Position numbers and translations under genes: made by a program | The notes under the pieces: model-generated | The model's input: only the letters and a program-made list of their open reading frames with translations | The model's database searches: none | Told to the model about the DNA's origin: nothing | Assembly (NCBI GenBank): GCA_902362705.1 | Contig: CABIXK010000001.1 | Span: 448,582-512,581, forward strand | Source of the DNA: Rikenellaceae bacterium | GTDB taxonomy: Bacteria > Bacteroidota > Bacteroidia > Bacteroidales > Rikenellaceae | Direction: 5' to 3' | Length of the DNA: 64,000 nucleotides | Shown here: one piece after another, positions 37,234 to 45,644 of the stretch | How the letters are laid out: the number at the start of each line of letters is the position of its first letter | Position numbering within the stretch: the stretch's first letter is position 1

Positions 37234-38793
37234 TCAGGCGAATTTGCGTTCGAGCAGCTCCATGAGGAACTTGGCACCGTCGGAATTGGCGTTCCAGGCG
37301 TAGTTCTCGGCGATGTGGATCATGCAGTCGTCGAGGTTGTCGAAGCCGTCGAGCACCGCGAGCGCCGCGTCGCACGCCCCGGCGTCGCCGCCGAACAGAT
37401 CGCGGACGAGCAGGAACTTGTCGTTGATGCCGATGGCCCGGCGCAGGTCGTCGACCGCCTCGCAGGCCAGCTCGTCGGCGCGGTCGCGCTGCGGAGCGAA
37501 GGTGTCGGCCAGGGTCTGCACGTCGTGGTTCACAGCCTCGCCCAGCACGGTCACCGGGGTCGCCTCGCCCACGGCACAAGGGCAGGATTCGGCTGCCGGA
37601 GCGGACTGCGACGGAGCAGCCGGGCGGGTTGCGGGCTGTGCCGCGGGAACCGGAGCGGGGTCCTGTGCAGGGGTGGGCTGCGGCGCCGGGGCCGCAACGG
37701 GTTCCGGCGCAGGAACGGGCTCGAATGCCGATTCGGATGCTGCGGCAGGCTGCGCGGGCTGAACGGGCTGTGCGGCGGGTGCAGGTGCGGATACCGGGGC
37801 GGGCTCGACCGCGGCACGGGACGCCGCCTCCGCTGCTACAACCTCGGAATCTGCCGGGGCCGCGGGCATTGCAGGCGCGGGCGCAGCGGGTGCCGCCCCG
37901 ACGCCGGCAGGCGCCTCGGGAGCGGCGGGCGTCGCCGCATCGGTCATGAAATCTTCGGGAGCCGGCGCGGGCTGCACCACGGGGGGCGGCATGCGCTGCG
38001 ACGGAAGCACCGGGTCGGGATCGTAGAGCGACATGATGACCCGCTGCTTGTGGCGGTGGCGCACCACCGCCTCCTCGGGACCGAAGAGGGTCGAGGTCAC
38101 CGACGACGCGGTCACCGGTGCGGGAGCGGGTTCGGCCGCAGGCTCGACGACGGGAGCCGGTTCGGGTGCGGGCCCGGAAGCCGGAGCCGGCTCGGGGACG
38201 AACTCGGGCGCGGACCCGATGGCAGGCTCTGCGGCGGGGGCGGGTTCAACGGCAGGGGCGAGCTCGACGGGTGCAGGTTCGACGGCGGTGGGAGCCGCCT
38301 CCGAAACCGCCGCGGGGGCCACCGGCTCCTCGACGGCGGGAACGGGCTCCGACGCTGCCGGGACCTCCTCCACGACAACGGGCGTCGTCTCCGGCGCTGC
38401 CGGGATCACCTCCGCAACCGCAGGAACGGACGCTGCCGGCACCTCCTCCGCGACAACGGGAGCTGCATATGCGGGCTCCGCCCCGGCTGCCGGCACCTCG
38501 GCCGGCGCTTCGGCGACGGGCTCCGGCTCGGCTGCCGGCGCCTCCCACGCGGTCGCTGCGGGCCGCTCGCCGAACGACAGCCCGGCGGCCAGGCCGAGAT
38601 CGACGGCGCCGAAAGACTCGGCGGCGGGCGCCGCATCGTGCGCCGGAGCGGCGAACCGCACCGCATCGTAGAGGCTCCGCAATTTGGCGAGCGCCAGGTC
38701 GCGCTCGATGGACGGTATCTCGCCGGCTGCCGACCAGCCGTCGGCCAGCTCCTGAAGGCGTCGCAATTCGCTACGCAAGGTTTCCATATCCAT
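37234..38793 (-). CDS. Ala/Pro/Glu-rich linker protein with conserved ends
   Basis: Not recognised as a named family. The 519 residues divide into a folded helical N-terminus (about 1-50), a first low-complexity Ala-Pro-Glu-Val linker (about 75-230), a short non-repetitive island rich in charged and hydrophobic residues (about 231-262, STLFGPEEAVVRHRHKQRVI), a second linker (about 263-408) and a folded C-terminal domain (about 410-519, RAIGINDKFLLVRDLFGGD and IHIAENYAWNANSD). No signal peptide or TM helix is seen, so it is probably cytoplasmic. It is first in the rsmI operon, behind the palindromic promoter copy D. Confidence 0.7.
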   Translation of the reverse strand: MDMETLRSELRRLQELADGWSAAGEIPSIERDLALAKLRSLYDAVRFAAPAHDAAPAAESFGAVDLGLAAGLSFGERPAATAWEAPAAEPEPVAEAPAEVPAAGAEPAYAAPVVAEEVPAASVPAVAEVIPAAPETTPVVVEEVPAASEPVPAVEEPVAPAAVSEAAPTAVEPAPVELAPAVEPAPAAEPAIGSAPEFVPEPAPASGPAPEPAPVVEPAAEPAPAPVTASSVTSTLFGPEEAVVRHRHKQRVIMSLYDPDPVLPSQRMPPPVVQPAPAPEDFMTDAATPAAPEAPAGVGAAPAAPAPAMPAAPADSEVVAAEAASRAAVEPAPVSAPAPAAQPVQPAQPAAASESAFEPVPAPEPVAAPAPQPTPAQDPAPVPAAQPATRPAAPSQSAPAAESCPCAVGEATPVTVLGEAVNHDVQTLADTFAPQRDRADELACEAVDDLRRAIGINDKFLLVRDLFGGDAGACDAALAVLDGFDNLDDCMIHIAENYAWNANSDGAKFLMELLERKFA

Positions 38794-38811
38794 AATCCCG
38801 AATTTTGGTTG

Positions 38812-38870
38812 CGAATATACGAATAAACGAGGGCAAAAGCAAGTCTGCTCGCATTTTGCCGGGCGGGAGC
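38812..38870 (-). promoter_or_regulatory. Palindromic promoter repeat, copy D
   Basis: On the minus strand, CTCCCGCCCGGC, then a palindrome GCAAAATGCGAGC/ACTTGCTTTTGC, then 13 nt and TATATTCG (a C replaces the usual T at the sixth base of the -7 box). It lies just upstream of the Ala/Pro-rich protein and rsmI operon. The 150-bp gap holds nothing else. Confidence 0.7.
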
Positions 38871-38943
38871 GCCTCCCTGCGCAGCCGGAAAACGGCCGAC
38901 GGGCCCCGTCGGCCGCCGCGGGGAAAGCGTCGCGCGGGACCGC

Positions 38944-40134
38944 CTACCGGCCGATCCACGTCGCCCGCTTCCACAGCCACTCCAGCGGGCCGTGGCCGTG
39001 GGTGCGCATCCACCGGCGGCAGAAGAGGTACTGAAGGAGGAAGAGCCCCGCACCGAGCGCCGCCGAGGCGGTGATGCCGAGGCGGGCGTGCATCCCCAGA
39101 CCCCAATTATAGAAGATCAGCGACCCGACAACGCTCTGCGTGACGTAGTTGGTCAGGCTCATCCGCCCGTAGGGAACGAGCCGCCGCATGGCGCCGCACA
39201 GCCCCCGCGAACGGTAGTAGGCGAACAGCACGCCCGACACCAGCACGAGCATGAACGAGAAGTTGGCCAGCGACGAGGTGACGATGCGCAGCGGCGCCAG
39301 CAAGTTGGCATTGTCGATGAACCGCGGCAGCATGTTGTCGAGCCCGTAGAGGGGGAAGAAGGCGACCAGCGCCCCGGCCAGCACGCGCCCCCACAGCGGC
39401 AGACTGCGCTCGAGCAGCCACCCCCGCCGCCCGGCGAGCATGCCGAGCAGGAACAGACCGGCGGTCTGGAATATGCGCCCGTGGTCCCAGGCCCAGCCGA
39501 GGCTGGCCAGCTGCCCCTCCCAGAGGTTGACCTTCACGGTCTGCCAGAAGGTGCCGGCCGACTGCACGGCATAGGCCGCACCCCACCACTCGCGCGTGGG
39601 GACCGCGGGCGTGAGGTAGGAGGCGTCGAGCGCGGCGCGCCCCGCGTGGTAGAGCGCCACGGGCTGGAGCAGGCATACGAGGGCGAGCCAACCCACCGCG
39701 CGGTCGCTCGCGCGGCAGGCGGCCACCAGCACGAAGCCCACGAGCGAATACATCACCAGAATCTCGGCCGTGAAGAAAGCGGCGTTGAGGTTGCCGATGA
39801 GGAAGAGCAGCACGAGCCGCCAGCAGAAGCGGCCGCGGAAGTCGCGGCCCCGCATCCGCTCGTTGTCGTCCTGGATGAAGAAGCTGAAGCCGAACAGCAG
39901 CGCGAAGACGGCGTAGGCCTTGCCGCCCAGCAGGAAAAAGAGCCCGTCCCACACGGCGCGGTCCGAAAAGGAGAGCCAGGGGCTCTGCCCCGCGGTGTCG
40001 GGATAGGAGGAGAAGTTGAAGTGCTCGATGGAGTGGAGCAGCAGGATGCCCATGACGGAGAGGCCGCGCAGCACGTCGGCCACCTCCACGCGCCCGTGGC
40101 GCGGAGCAGGTGCAGGAATCGAAGCGGAGTTCAT
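38944..40134 (-). CDS. DUF418 family membrane protein
   Basis: A 396-aa polytopic protein with about 9-10 TM helices. The N-terminal RVEVADVLRGLSVMGILLLHS segment and the GGKAYAVFALLFGFSFF block match the DUF418/acyltransferase-like membrane family (often named YeiB-type), and the C-terminal GRMSLTNYVTQSVVGSLIFYNWG block (about 331-353) is the DUF418 core. These proteins resemble membrane acyltransferases but most have no tested substrate. It is transcribed alone; a -7-like TATCTTGC lies about 35 bases upstream. Confidence 0.9.
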   Translation of the reverse strand: MNSASIPAPAPRHGRVEVADVLRGLSVMGILLLHSIEHFNFSSYPDTAGQSPWLSFSDRAVWDGLFFLLGGKAYAVFALLFGFSFFIQDDNERMRGRDFRGRFCWRLVLLFLIGNLNAAFFTAEILVMYSLVGFVLVAACRASDRAVGWLALVCLLQPVALYHAGRAALDASYLTPAVPTREWWGAAYAVQSAGTFWQTVKVNLWEGQLASLGWAWDHGRIFQTAGLFLLGMLAGRRGWLLERSLPLWGRVLAGALVAFFPLYGLDNMLPRFIDNANLLAPLRIVTSSLANFSFMLVLVSGVLFAYYRSRGLCGAMRRLVPYGRMSLTNYVTQSVVGSLIFYNWGLGMHARLGITASAALGAGLFLLQYLFCRRWMRTHGHGPLEWLWKRATWIGR

Positions 40135-40518
40135 CGGCGGATCGGAATGGGTTTAGGGATTGATCCGTGCAAGATAGCCATTTTTTGCCGACCGGCAGCG
40201 CCTGCGGCGCCACAAATCGCCCGCGGCATGCGAAAACCGGGCCTGCCGGGCGGGAAATGCGTGTCATCGGGCGGACAGAGGGGAGGCGGGAAAGGCGCGA
40301 ACGGAAGAGGCGGCGGGAGCGGGCGGGAGAAACGCGCCGGAGGGCCCGGGCGAACGGGAGCGGAGAGGTCCGCCGGAGGGCCCGAGCAGACAAATGCACA
40401 GCCCCGAGACGCACGTTCGGAATAGAGGCAAGCCGCCCGGCACGCACCGAAAAAGCGATGCGGGAGCGCCGGCCGACAGACCGTGCGCTCCCGCACCGGG
40501 ACGGAGCGCTACCCCGCC
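40135..40518. other. Gene-free gap with the PUL terminator
   Basis: 384 bp of very GC-rich, purine-biased sequence (GGGAGCGGGCGGGAG type) between DUF418 and the GH20 gene. Apart from the terminator at 40450-40494 and a possible -7-like TATCTTGC (minus strand, plus-strand 40169-40176) nothing was recognised. Confidence 0.6.
40450..40494 (-). terminator. Terminator at the end of the PUL operon
   Basis: On the minus strand GCGGGAGCGC pairs with GCGCTCCCGC, followed by ATCGCTTTTT. Confidence 0.75.
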
Positions 40519-42150
40519 CTACTCGGCCCACAGATGCCGGGCGTAGTTGTAGCCGCAGGCGTCGTAGAGCCGGCGCAGGCGGTCGACCCGCCGGCGGTAG
40601 TCGTCCCAGTCCTTGCGGTCGAGGCTCCACGCCGTCTCGACCAGGGCGCTCAGGCGCGGCAGCAGCATATACTGCAGGTGGTCGAAGTCGGCGATATACT
40701 CGGTCCAGAGGTTGGCCTGCACGCCGAGGATGAAGCGCCGCTCGCCGGGCGTCAGCCCTGCGCAGGGATCGAACGCGTAGACCTTATCCACGGGCAGATA
40801 GCCGCCCCACGACAGCGGCTCGCCCTCGCCCACCGCCTGCGCATGGTCGAAATAGCAGTAGGTGCCGGGCGACATGATGGCGTAGTTGCCCTGCCTGGCG
40901 GCGCGGATACCGCCCTCGGTGCCGCGCCACGACATGATGGTCGCCGTGGGAGTCACCTCGCCCTCGAGGATCTCGTCCCAGCCGATGAGCTGCTTGCCGC
41001 GGGCGTTGAGGAAGCGCTCGAGGCGCGCCGTGGAGTAGTTCTGCAACTGGCGCCAATGGGTCAGCCCTTCGCTGCGCATGCGCGCGCGGCAGTGGGGACA
41101 CCCCTTCCAGTAGGTCATCGGGCACTCGTCGCCGCCGATGTGGACATAGGGCCCCGGGAAGAGCTCCGCGACCTCGGCGAGCACGTTCTCGATGAACTCG
41201 AAAGTGGTCTCCTTGCCCGGGCAGTAGACGCGGTCGTCGATGTCCCACGTCTGGCGCACCTCGTACTGCTCGCCCGTGCAGCCGAGCCACGGATAGGAGG
41301 CCAGCGCCGAGACGGCATGGCCCGGAAACTCGATCTCGGGGATCACCGTGATGAAGCGCTCTGCGGCGTAGGCCACCACGTCGCGGATCTCCTGCTGGGT
41401 GTAGAACCCGCCGTAGGGGGTCTCGTCGAAGCGGCACGTCTCGTCGTACTCGCCGCCCGGGTCGCGGCCGATGAGCGTGCGCGTGCGCACCGACCCGAAC
41501 TCCGTGAGGCGGGGATACTTTCGGATCTCGATGCGCCACCCCTGGTCGTCGGTCAGGTGCCAGTGGAAGGTGTTGATCTTGTGCAGGGCGAGGATGTCGA
41601 GCAGCCGCTTCACCTCGTCGACCGTGAAGAAGTGGCGCGCGGCGTCGAGCATCACCCCGCGGTAGCGCATGCAGGGCTCGTCGACGATCGTCAGGCAGGG
41701 GATCTCCGCCCGCCGCACATCGCCTGCGCCGAAGGCCTCCGGGGGCAGCAGCTGCCGCAGCGTCTGCACGGCGTAGAAGGCCCCGGCGGGCGATCCGGCG
41801 GCAATGTCGATCCCCTCGGGGCTCACCGTCAGCGCATAGGCCTCCCCGGCCAGCGCGGTGTCGCGCCGGAGCACGACGGCGCCCGCCGCAGGGCTGTCGG
41901 CGCGTCGCAGCGGACGGCCGAAGAGCGCCTCGCCCACCTCGTCGAGCGCGCGGGCGACCGGCTCGGCACCCTCCATCCCGACGACGATCGGGCTGCGCGC
42001 CGAGAGGAGGAAGCTCCCCTCGGCGAGGCCGACCGAGGCCGGCTGCGGAATGACGGCCAGCTCGCCGTCGGCGGGCACGGTCCGGCCGCAGCCGGCCAGC
42101 CCCCACCATGCGGCGCACGCGAGCGCCGCCCTCAGAACGATGTGTCTCAT
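40519..42150 (-). CDS. GH20 beta-N-acetylhexosaminidase, lipoprotein
   Basis: Exo-acting enzyme that removes terminal GlcNAc or GalNAc. The 543-aa product has a lipoprotein signal ending at Cys21 (GLAGC), a GH20b N-terminal domain (about 33-150) and a catalytic barrel with the HWHLTDDQGWRIEIRKYPRL block (about 197-216), the Asp-Glu catalytic pair in HIGGDECP (about 335-342) and the C-terminal GVQANLWTEYI and ETAWS segments. The ATG at 42150 is the only good start; a TTG further upstream gives an unneeded extension. It is the last gene of the PUL. Confidence 0.95.
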   Translation of the reverse strand: MRHIVLRAALACAAWWGLAGCGRTVPADGELAVIPQPASVGLAEGSFLLSARSPIVVGMEGAEPVARALDEVGEALFGRPLRRADSPAAGAVVLRRDTALAGEAYALTVSPEGIDIAAGSPAGAFYAVQTLRQLLPPEAFGAGDVRRAEIPCLTIVDEPCMRYRGVMLDAARHFFTVDEVKRLLDILALHKINTFHWHLTDDQGWRIEIRKYPRLTEFGSVRTRTLIGRDPGGEYDETCRFDETPYGGFYTQQEIRDVVAYAAERFITVIPEIEFPGHAVSALASYPWLGCTGEQYEVRQTWDIDDRVYCPGKETTFEFIENVLAEVAELFPGPYVHIGGDECPMTYWKGCPHCRARMRSEGLTHWRQLQNYSTARLERFLNARGKQLIGWDEILEGEVTPTATIMSWRGTEGGIRAARQGNYAIMSPGTYCYFDHAQAVGEGEPLSWGGYLPVDKVYAFDPCAGLTPGERRFILGVQANLWTEYIADFDHLQYMLLPRLSALVETAWSLDRKDWDDYRRRVDRLRRLYDACGYNYARHLWAE

Positions 42151-42170
42151 CGCAAACACTCTTTTTAAGG

Positions 42171-43007
42171 TCAATCCAGCGCCGAGGCGCCCAGCAGCCC
42201 GACGTGGGGCGTCTGCGTGCGGCAGATGCGCAGCCGCTCGACGCTCTTACGATAGGGAAACGCCTCCAGCCGCTCGCGCATCGCCCGGCTGTAGAAGTCG
42301 AAGGCCTGGGAGATGCTGCCGCCGAAGACGATCGTCTCGGGGTCGTAGGCGTAGAGGATCAGCTCCACGAGCCGCCCCACGTGGCCGCCGAACTCGCTCC
42401 AGAGGGCGAGCGCCCCGGGATCGCCCGCGGCGGCCCGCTCGGCGGCTTCGCGCCCCGTGGTGCCGCGCCCGACGAAGAAGCGGCTCGAGCAGTAGTATTC
42501 GTAGTCGCGGTCGAGGTAGGGAATGCTGCCGATCTCGCCGGCACCCGTGTTGCGGCCGCGGTAGAGCGCGCCGTCGACCACCACGCCGGCGCCGACGCCC
42601 GTACCCAGCGCCACGCACACCGCGTCGCGCGCACCGCCCGCCTCGCCGAAGCGGCAGACGCCCAGCGCAAAGCAGTTGCAGTCGTTGTCGACGTGCACGG
42701 GGATGCCGAAGCGACGCTCGAGCAGCTCCTTGAGGTGCACCTCGCGCCACGAGGGGATGCCCACGACGTTATAGACGATGCCGCGCGCGGCATCGACCAC
42801 CGAGGGCACGCCGATACCGATCGACGACACCTCCCCGGTCATGACCCGCCCGATGAGGGCGGCGATATGGTCCACGACCTCCCCCTCGGGGCGGTCGGAT
42901 TTGCAGGGCTCGGCTTCGAGCCTCTCGAGGCGGCCGTCGCGCACCAGGCCGACACGCACGTTGGTGCCGCCCAGGTCCACACCGATTCTCACCTTGTGTT
43001 CCATCAT
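42171..43007 (-). CDS. ROK family sugar kinase
   Basis: Cytoplasmic sugar kinase that would phosphorylate the sugar released by the PUL. The 278-aa product has the N-terminal GVDLGGTNVRVGLV phosphate loop (about 9-22), the catalytic DNDCNCFALGV (about 106-116, with the Asp base) and the ALGTGVGAGVVVDG loop (about 132-145). The zinc-binding CxCGxxGC motif of many ROK proteins is absent; instead there is a single Cys in YYCSSRFF, as in the non-zinc subgroup. Its start overlaps the stop of the metallophosphatase by four bases. Mannose, glucose or N-acetylmannosamine are possible substrates; the sequence does not choose. Confidence 0.92.
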   Translation of the reverse strand: MMEHKVRIGVDLGGTNVRVGLVRDGRLERLEAEPCKSDRPEGEVVDHIAALIGRVMTGEVSSIGIGVPSVVDAARGIVYNVVGIPSWREVHLKELLERRFGIPVHVDNDCNCFALGVCRFGEAGGARDAVCVALGTGVGAGVVVDGALYRGRNTGAGEIGSIPYLDRDYEYYCSSRFFVGRGTTGREAAERAAAGDPGALALWSEFGGHVGRLVELILYAYDPETIVFGGSISQAFDFYSRAMRERLEAFPYRKSVERLRICRTQTPHVGLLGASALD

Positions 43008-44008
43008 TTCCTTACTTTGGTAATTTTGCCGCCGGCGAAGCGCACGCGGTCGACGATGCGGCCGTCGCGCTCGCGGATCCAGGTCTCGAACCCGCGCTCG
43101 CCCTCGCAGAGCAGCAGCAGGCGCACGCCGTGGCGGAGGTTGTTATAGGTCGTGTCGTCGCCCGAGAAACGGCCGTAGCCCAGGGCTATGCCGTTCTCTG
43201 CGACCACATAGTCGATGTCGTGGTCGTGGCCCACGAAGACGCCGACAACGTCGCCCTGCTCGACCATCGCGGCGAACATGCCCGCATTGACCGCCCCGGG
43301 GCACTCGTCCTCGGCGGCGCGGCCGACATGCGTATTCTCGGGGTTGCGCCATGCGGCGACGTACTCGGGCAGCGCGATGTGGAAGAAGGCCAGCGCAGGC
43401 AGCGGCGCACCGCCGTTGGCGGCCGTGTAGGCCGCGCTCCGCTCGCGGTACCAGGCGATCTGCCCGGGGGTGAACCAGCCGTAGCCCTCCACCCCCTCGA
43501 CGGTCGAGTAGTCGTGCGAATCGAGGCAGTAGAGCAGGGCCGCCGTACCCCGGGCGCCGGGCACTTCGAGCACCAGGTCGGCCAGCTCGCCCGCCGCGTC
43601 GAGCCGGTTGAGGCTGCCGGGCGCGGAGGTCACGATGCGGGCGATCTCGGCGCGCGTGAGGTCCTGCTCGGCGTCGTGGTTGCCCAGCACGACGCAGAAG
43701 GGGGTGCGGTATTCGGCCAGCACGGCCACGAGACGCTCCCACGCCTCGCGGGCCGGACGCCCCGTCACCACGTCGCCCGTGAAGAGCACCAGATCGGGGC
43801 GCTCGGCCTCGAGCACCGCGCGCAGCTGGGCGAGGGTCTTCTCGGCCTCGGCGCGCCGGTAGGGGGTGCCCAGGTCGAGGTGGGTATCGGTCAGCTGCGC
43901 GATCTTGAGCCGGTCGTCGGGCCCGAAAGCGGGGGCCGCGACCTGCGCGCGGAGCGCTCCGGCCACCAGAAGGGCGCAGAGCAGCGAAAGAACTCTTTTC
44001 GTATTCAT
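43004..44008 (-). CDS. Calcineurin-like metallophosphatase
   Basis: An exported phosphoesterase of 334 aa. The signal peptide (about 1-22, ALRA) is followed by the metal-binding motifs of the family: QLTDTHLDLG (D and H, about 39-48), LFTGDVVTGR (about 74-83), LGNHDAE (about 108-114), FFHIALPEY (about 211) and GHDHDIDY (about 265). The arrangement fits the Dcr2-like subgroup. The substrate is unknown, but co-location with GH and phosphodiesterase genes suggests release of phosphate from a glycan. A long upstream in-frame extension is a shadow of the hydrolase gene. Confidence 0.92.
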   Translation of the reverse strand: MNTKRVLSLLCALLVAGALRAQVAAPAFGPDDRLKIAQLTDTHLDLGTPYRRAEAEKTLAQLRAVLEAERPDLVLFTGDVVTGRPAREAWERLVAVLAEYRTPFCVVLGNHDAEQDLTRAEIARIVTSAPGSLNRLDAAGELADLVLEVPGARGTAALLYCLDSHDYSTVEGVEGYGWFTPGQIAWYRERSAAYTAANGGAPLPALAFFHIALPEYVAAWRNPENTHVGRAAEDECPGAVNAGMFAAMVEQGDVVGVFVGHDHDIDYVVAENGIALGYGRFSGDDTTYNNLRHGVRLLLLCEGERGFETWIRERDGRIVDRVRFAGGKITKVRK

Positions 44009-44019
44009 GACAATCTGCG

Positions 44020-45633
44020 TTAATCGAGTTTTACGGAGCCGCTGCGCCCGACGCGGACCGTGCGGCACTGCCCGTCGCCCCAGCGGACGACCAGATCGAA
44101 CGGCACGTCGGTCACGACCTCGATCGAGGGCCGCTGCCCGGCCGTGCGGCGCGCGGCGACCTTCAGCGTCACCGAGCCTTCGGGCCCGTAGGGATAGCGC
44201 TCGATGCCGTGGGCCTCGGTGCGGGCGATGTCCCACTCGATACGCCCCTCCGAGAAGTCGGAGCGGATGCCCAGGATGTACTCGATGAAGAGAGCGATGG
44301 GCGGCAGGCCCGTCCAGCCGACGAACTCCTTGCGGGCCATGAAGCCCGGCTCGATGCGCTCGGGGGCGTAGTACTCCCAGAAGGTGCCGGTGCGCTTCCA
44401 CACTTCGAACACGGCGGCGTAGTGGTTCTCGGCGATCTCGCGCGCCAGGTCGCGGAAGCCCTTGCGGCAGAGGCCGTCGACGACCATATAATTGGTGCCG
44501 GGCCACACCCCGCCCTGCCAGTAGCGGCCCAGGGGGTTGTACTTGGGGTGGTCGGCCGAGAGCGACGGCACACGATGGGGGCGGCAGAACTCCGCCGTGT
44601 CGCGCAGGTGGGCCGTCAGCAGCTCCAGCCGCTCGTCGGACAGCACGTCGGTGTGCAGCGCCCAGAAGGCGCCGATGCCCTTCGTGGCGCAGAGCGAGCC
44701 GTCGGCGTAGCGGTCGTGCAGGAAGTCGGTCTCCGTGTTCCAGAGGTGTTCGTTGACGTAGCGGCCCAGCCGCTTCATCTCGTCCTCGAGCTCCTCGATC
44801 TCCTGCCAGCGCTCGATGTGGAAGCCGATCTGCAGCAGCGAGGCGTCGACGAGCAGCTGCTGGAGGTTGGTGTCGAGCCACACCATGTGGCCGTGGGAGT
44901 AGATCGGGTTGTAGCCCGCCGGCACGCGCGGCATGTTGTCCATGCCCGTGCCCCAGCCGCTCGACCAGTAGGTGCCGTCGGGCCAGGTGCGGTTCTGCCG
45001 CCACCACTTGGCGTAGGCGCACAGCGCCGGGAAGACGCGGTGCAGGCGGTCGACGTCGCCGAACTGGCGGAAATACATCAGCTCGGCCCACGGCAGCAGG
45101 TCGGGGCCCGTCGACGTGGGATCGTAGCGCTCGAAGCAGTCCGAGCCGTCGGCGCGGATCTCGCGGCAGATGAAGCCGTCGGGGTGCTGCTTGGCGTAGA
45201 AGTTGTCGAGCGTGCGCTGGAAGGGGAAGTAGCGGTGGCCGTAGCGGGCGAACATCATCATGAAGGAGGCGTCCCACATGAAGATGTTGCCGTTGTAGGC
45301 GATGTCGAGGTAGGGCGAGACGAAGCCCGAGCCCTCCTGCGGCTGGCGGATGTTGCCCACGGCGATCTTCCAGGCGTGCCAGTACATCTCCACCTCGCGC
45401 TCGTGGCCCTGCCAGAAGGGGGCGGGCAGGATCTTCCGCGCCTCGGCGAACGGGCGCGGCTCGATGCGCTCGGGGGTCATCGTGCGGTAGGGATTCTCGG
45501 CGACGAAGACCTCCTTGACGTAGGTGTTCTTGTAGGGCAGCTCGTAGGGCCCCGAGCGCAGGTCCTGCGCCCGGAGCGTCGCCGCGGCCGCGAGCACGGC
45601 GGCGGCGAGCAATGCGATGGTCTTGCGTTGCAT
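44020..45633 (-). CDS. GH63-like (MGH1-type) glycoside hydrolase
   Basis: An exported 537-aa (alpha/alpha)6-barrel hydrolase. The signal peptide (about 1-22, LRAQ) leads into NIFMWDASFMMMFARYG (about 116-132), DPTSTGPDLLPW, GWGTGMDNMPR (Asp, probable acid, about 226-236) and YWQGGVWPGTNYM (about 366-378), the blocks that mark the GH63/GH37-related clan. Members act on alpha-mannosides, alpha-glucosides or mannosylglycerate; the exact specificity cannot be assigned. It precedes the metallophosphatase by 11 bp in the PUL. Confidence 0.88.
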   Translation of the reverse strand: MQRKTIALLAAAVLAAAATLRAQDLRSGPYELPYKNTYVKEVFVAENPYRTMTPERIEPRPFAEARKILPAPFWQGHEREVEMYWHAWKIAVGNIRQPQEGSGFVSPYLDIAYNGNIFMWDASFMMMFARYGHRYFPFQRTLDNFYAKQHPDGFICREIRADGSDCFERYDPTSTGPDLLPWAELMYFRQFGDVDRLHRVFPALCAYAKWWRQNRTWPDGTYWSSGWGTGMDNMPRVPAGYNPIYSHGHMVWLDTNLQQLLVDASLLQIGFHIERWQEIEELEDEMKRLGRYVNEHLWNTETDFLHDRYADGSLCATKGIGAFWALHTDVLSDERLELLTAHLRDTAEFCRPHRVPSLSADHPKYNPLGRYWQGGVWPGTNYMVVDGLCRKGFRDLAREIAENHYAAVFEVWKRTGTFWEYYAPERIEPGFMARKEFVGWTGLPPIALFIEYILGIRSDFSEGRIEWDIARTEAHGIERYPYGPEGSVTLKVAARRTAGQRPSIEVVTDVPFDLVVRWGDGQCRTVRVGRSGSVKLD

Positions 45634-45644
45634 GACAGCGTGCG

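Noticed and set aside
42150..42174. Extended GH20 start with TTG at 42174
   Set aside because: The ATG at 42150 directly precedes a good lipoprotein signal; the extension would make the signal atypical.
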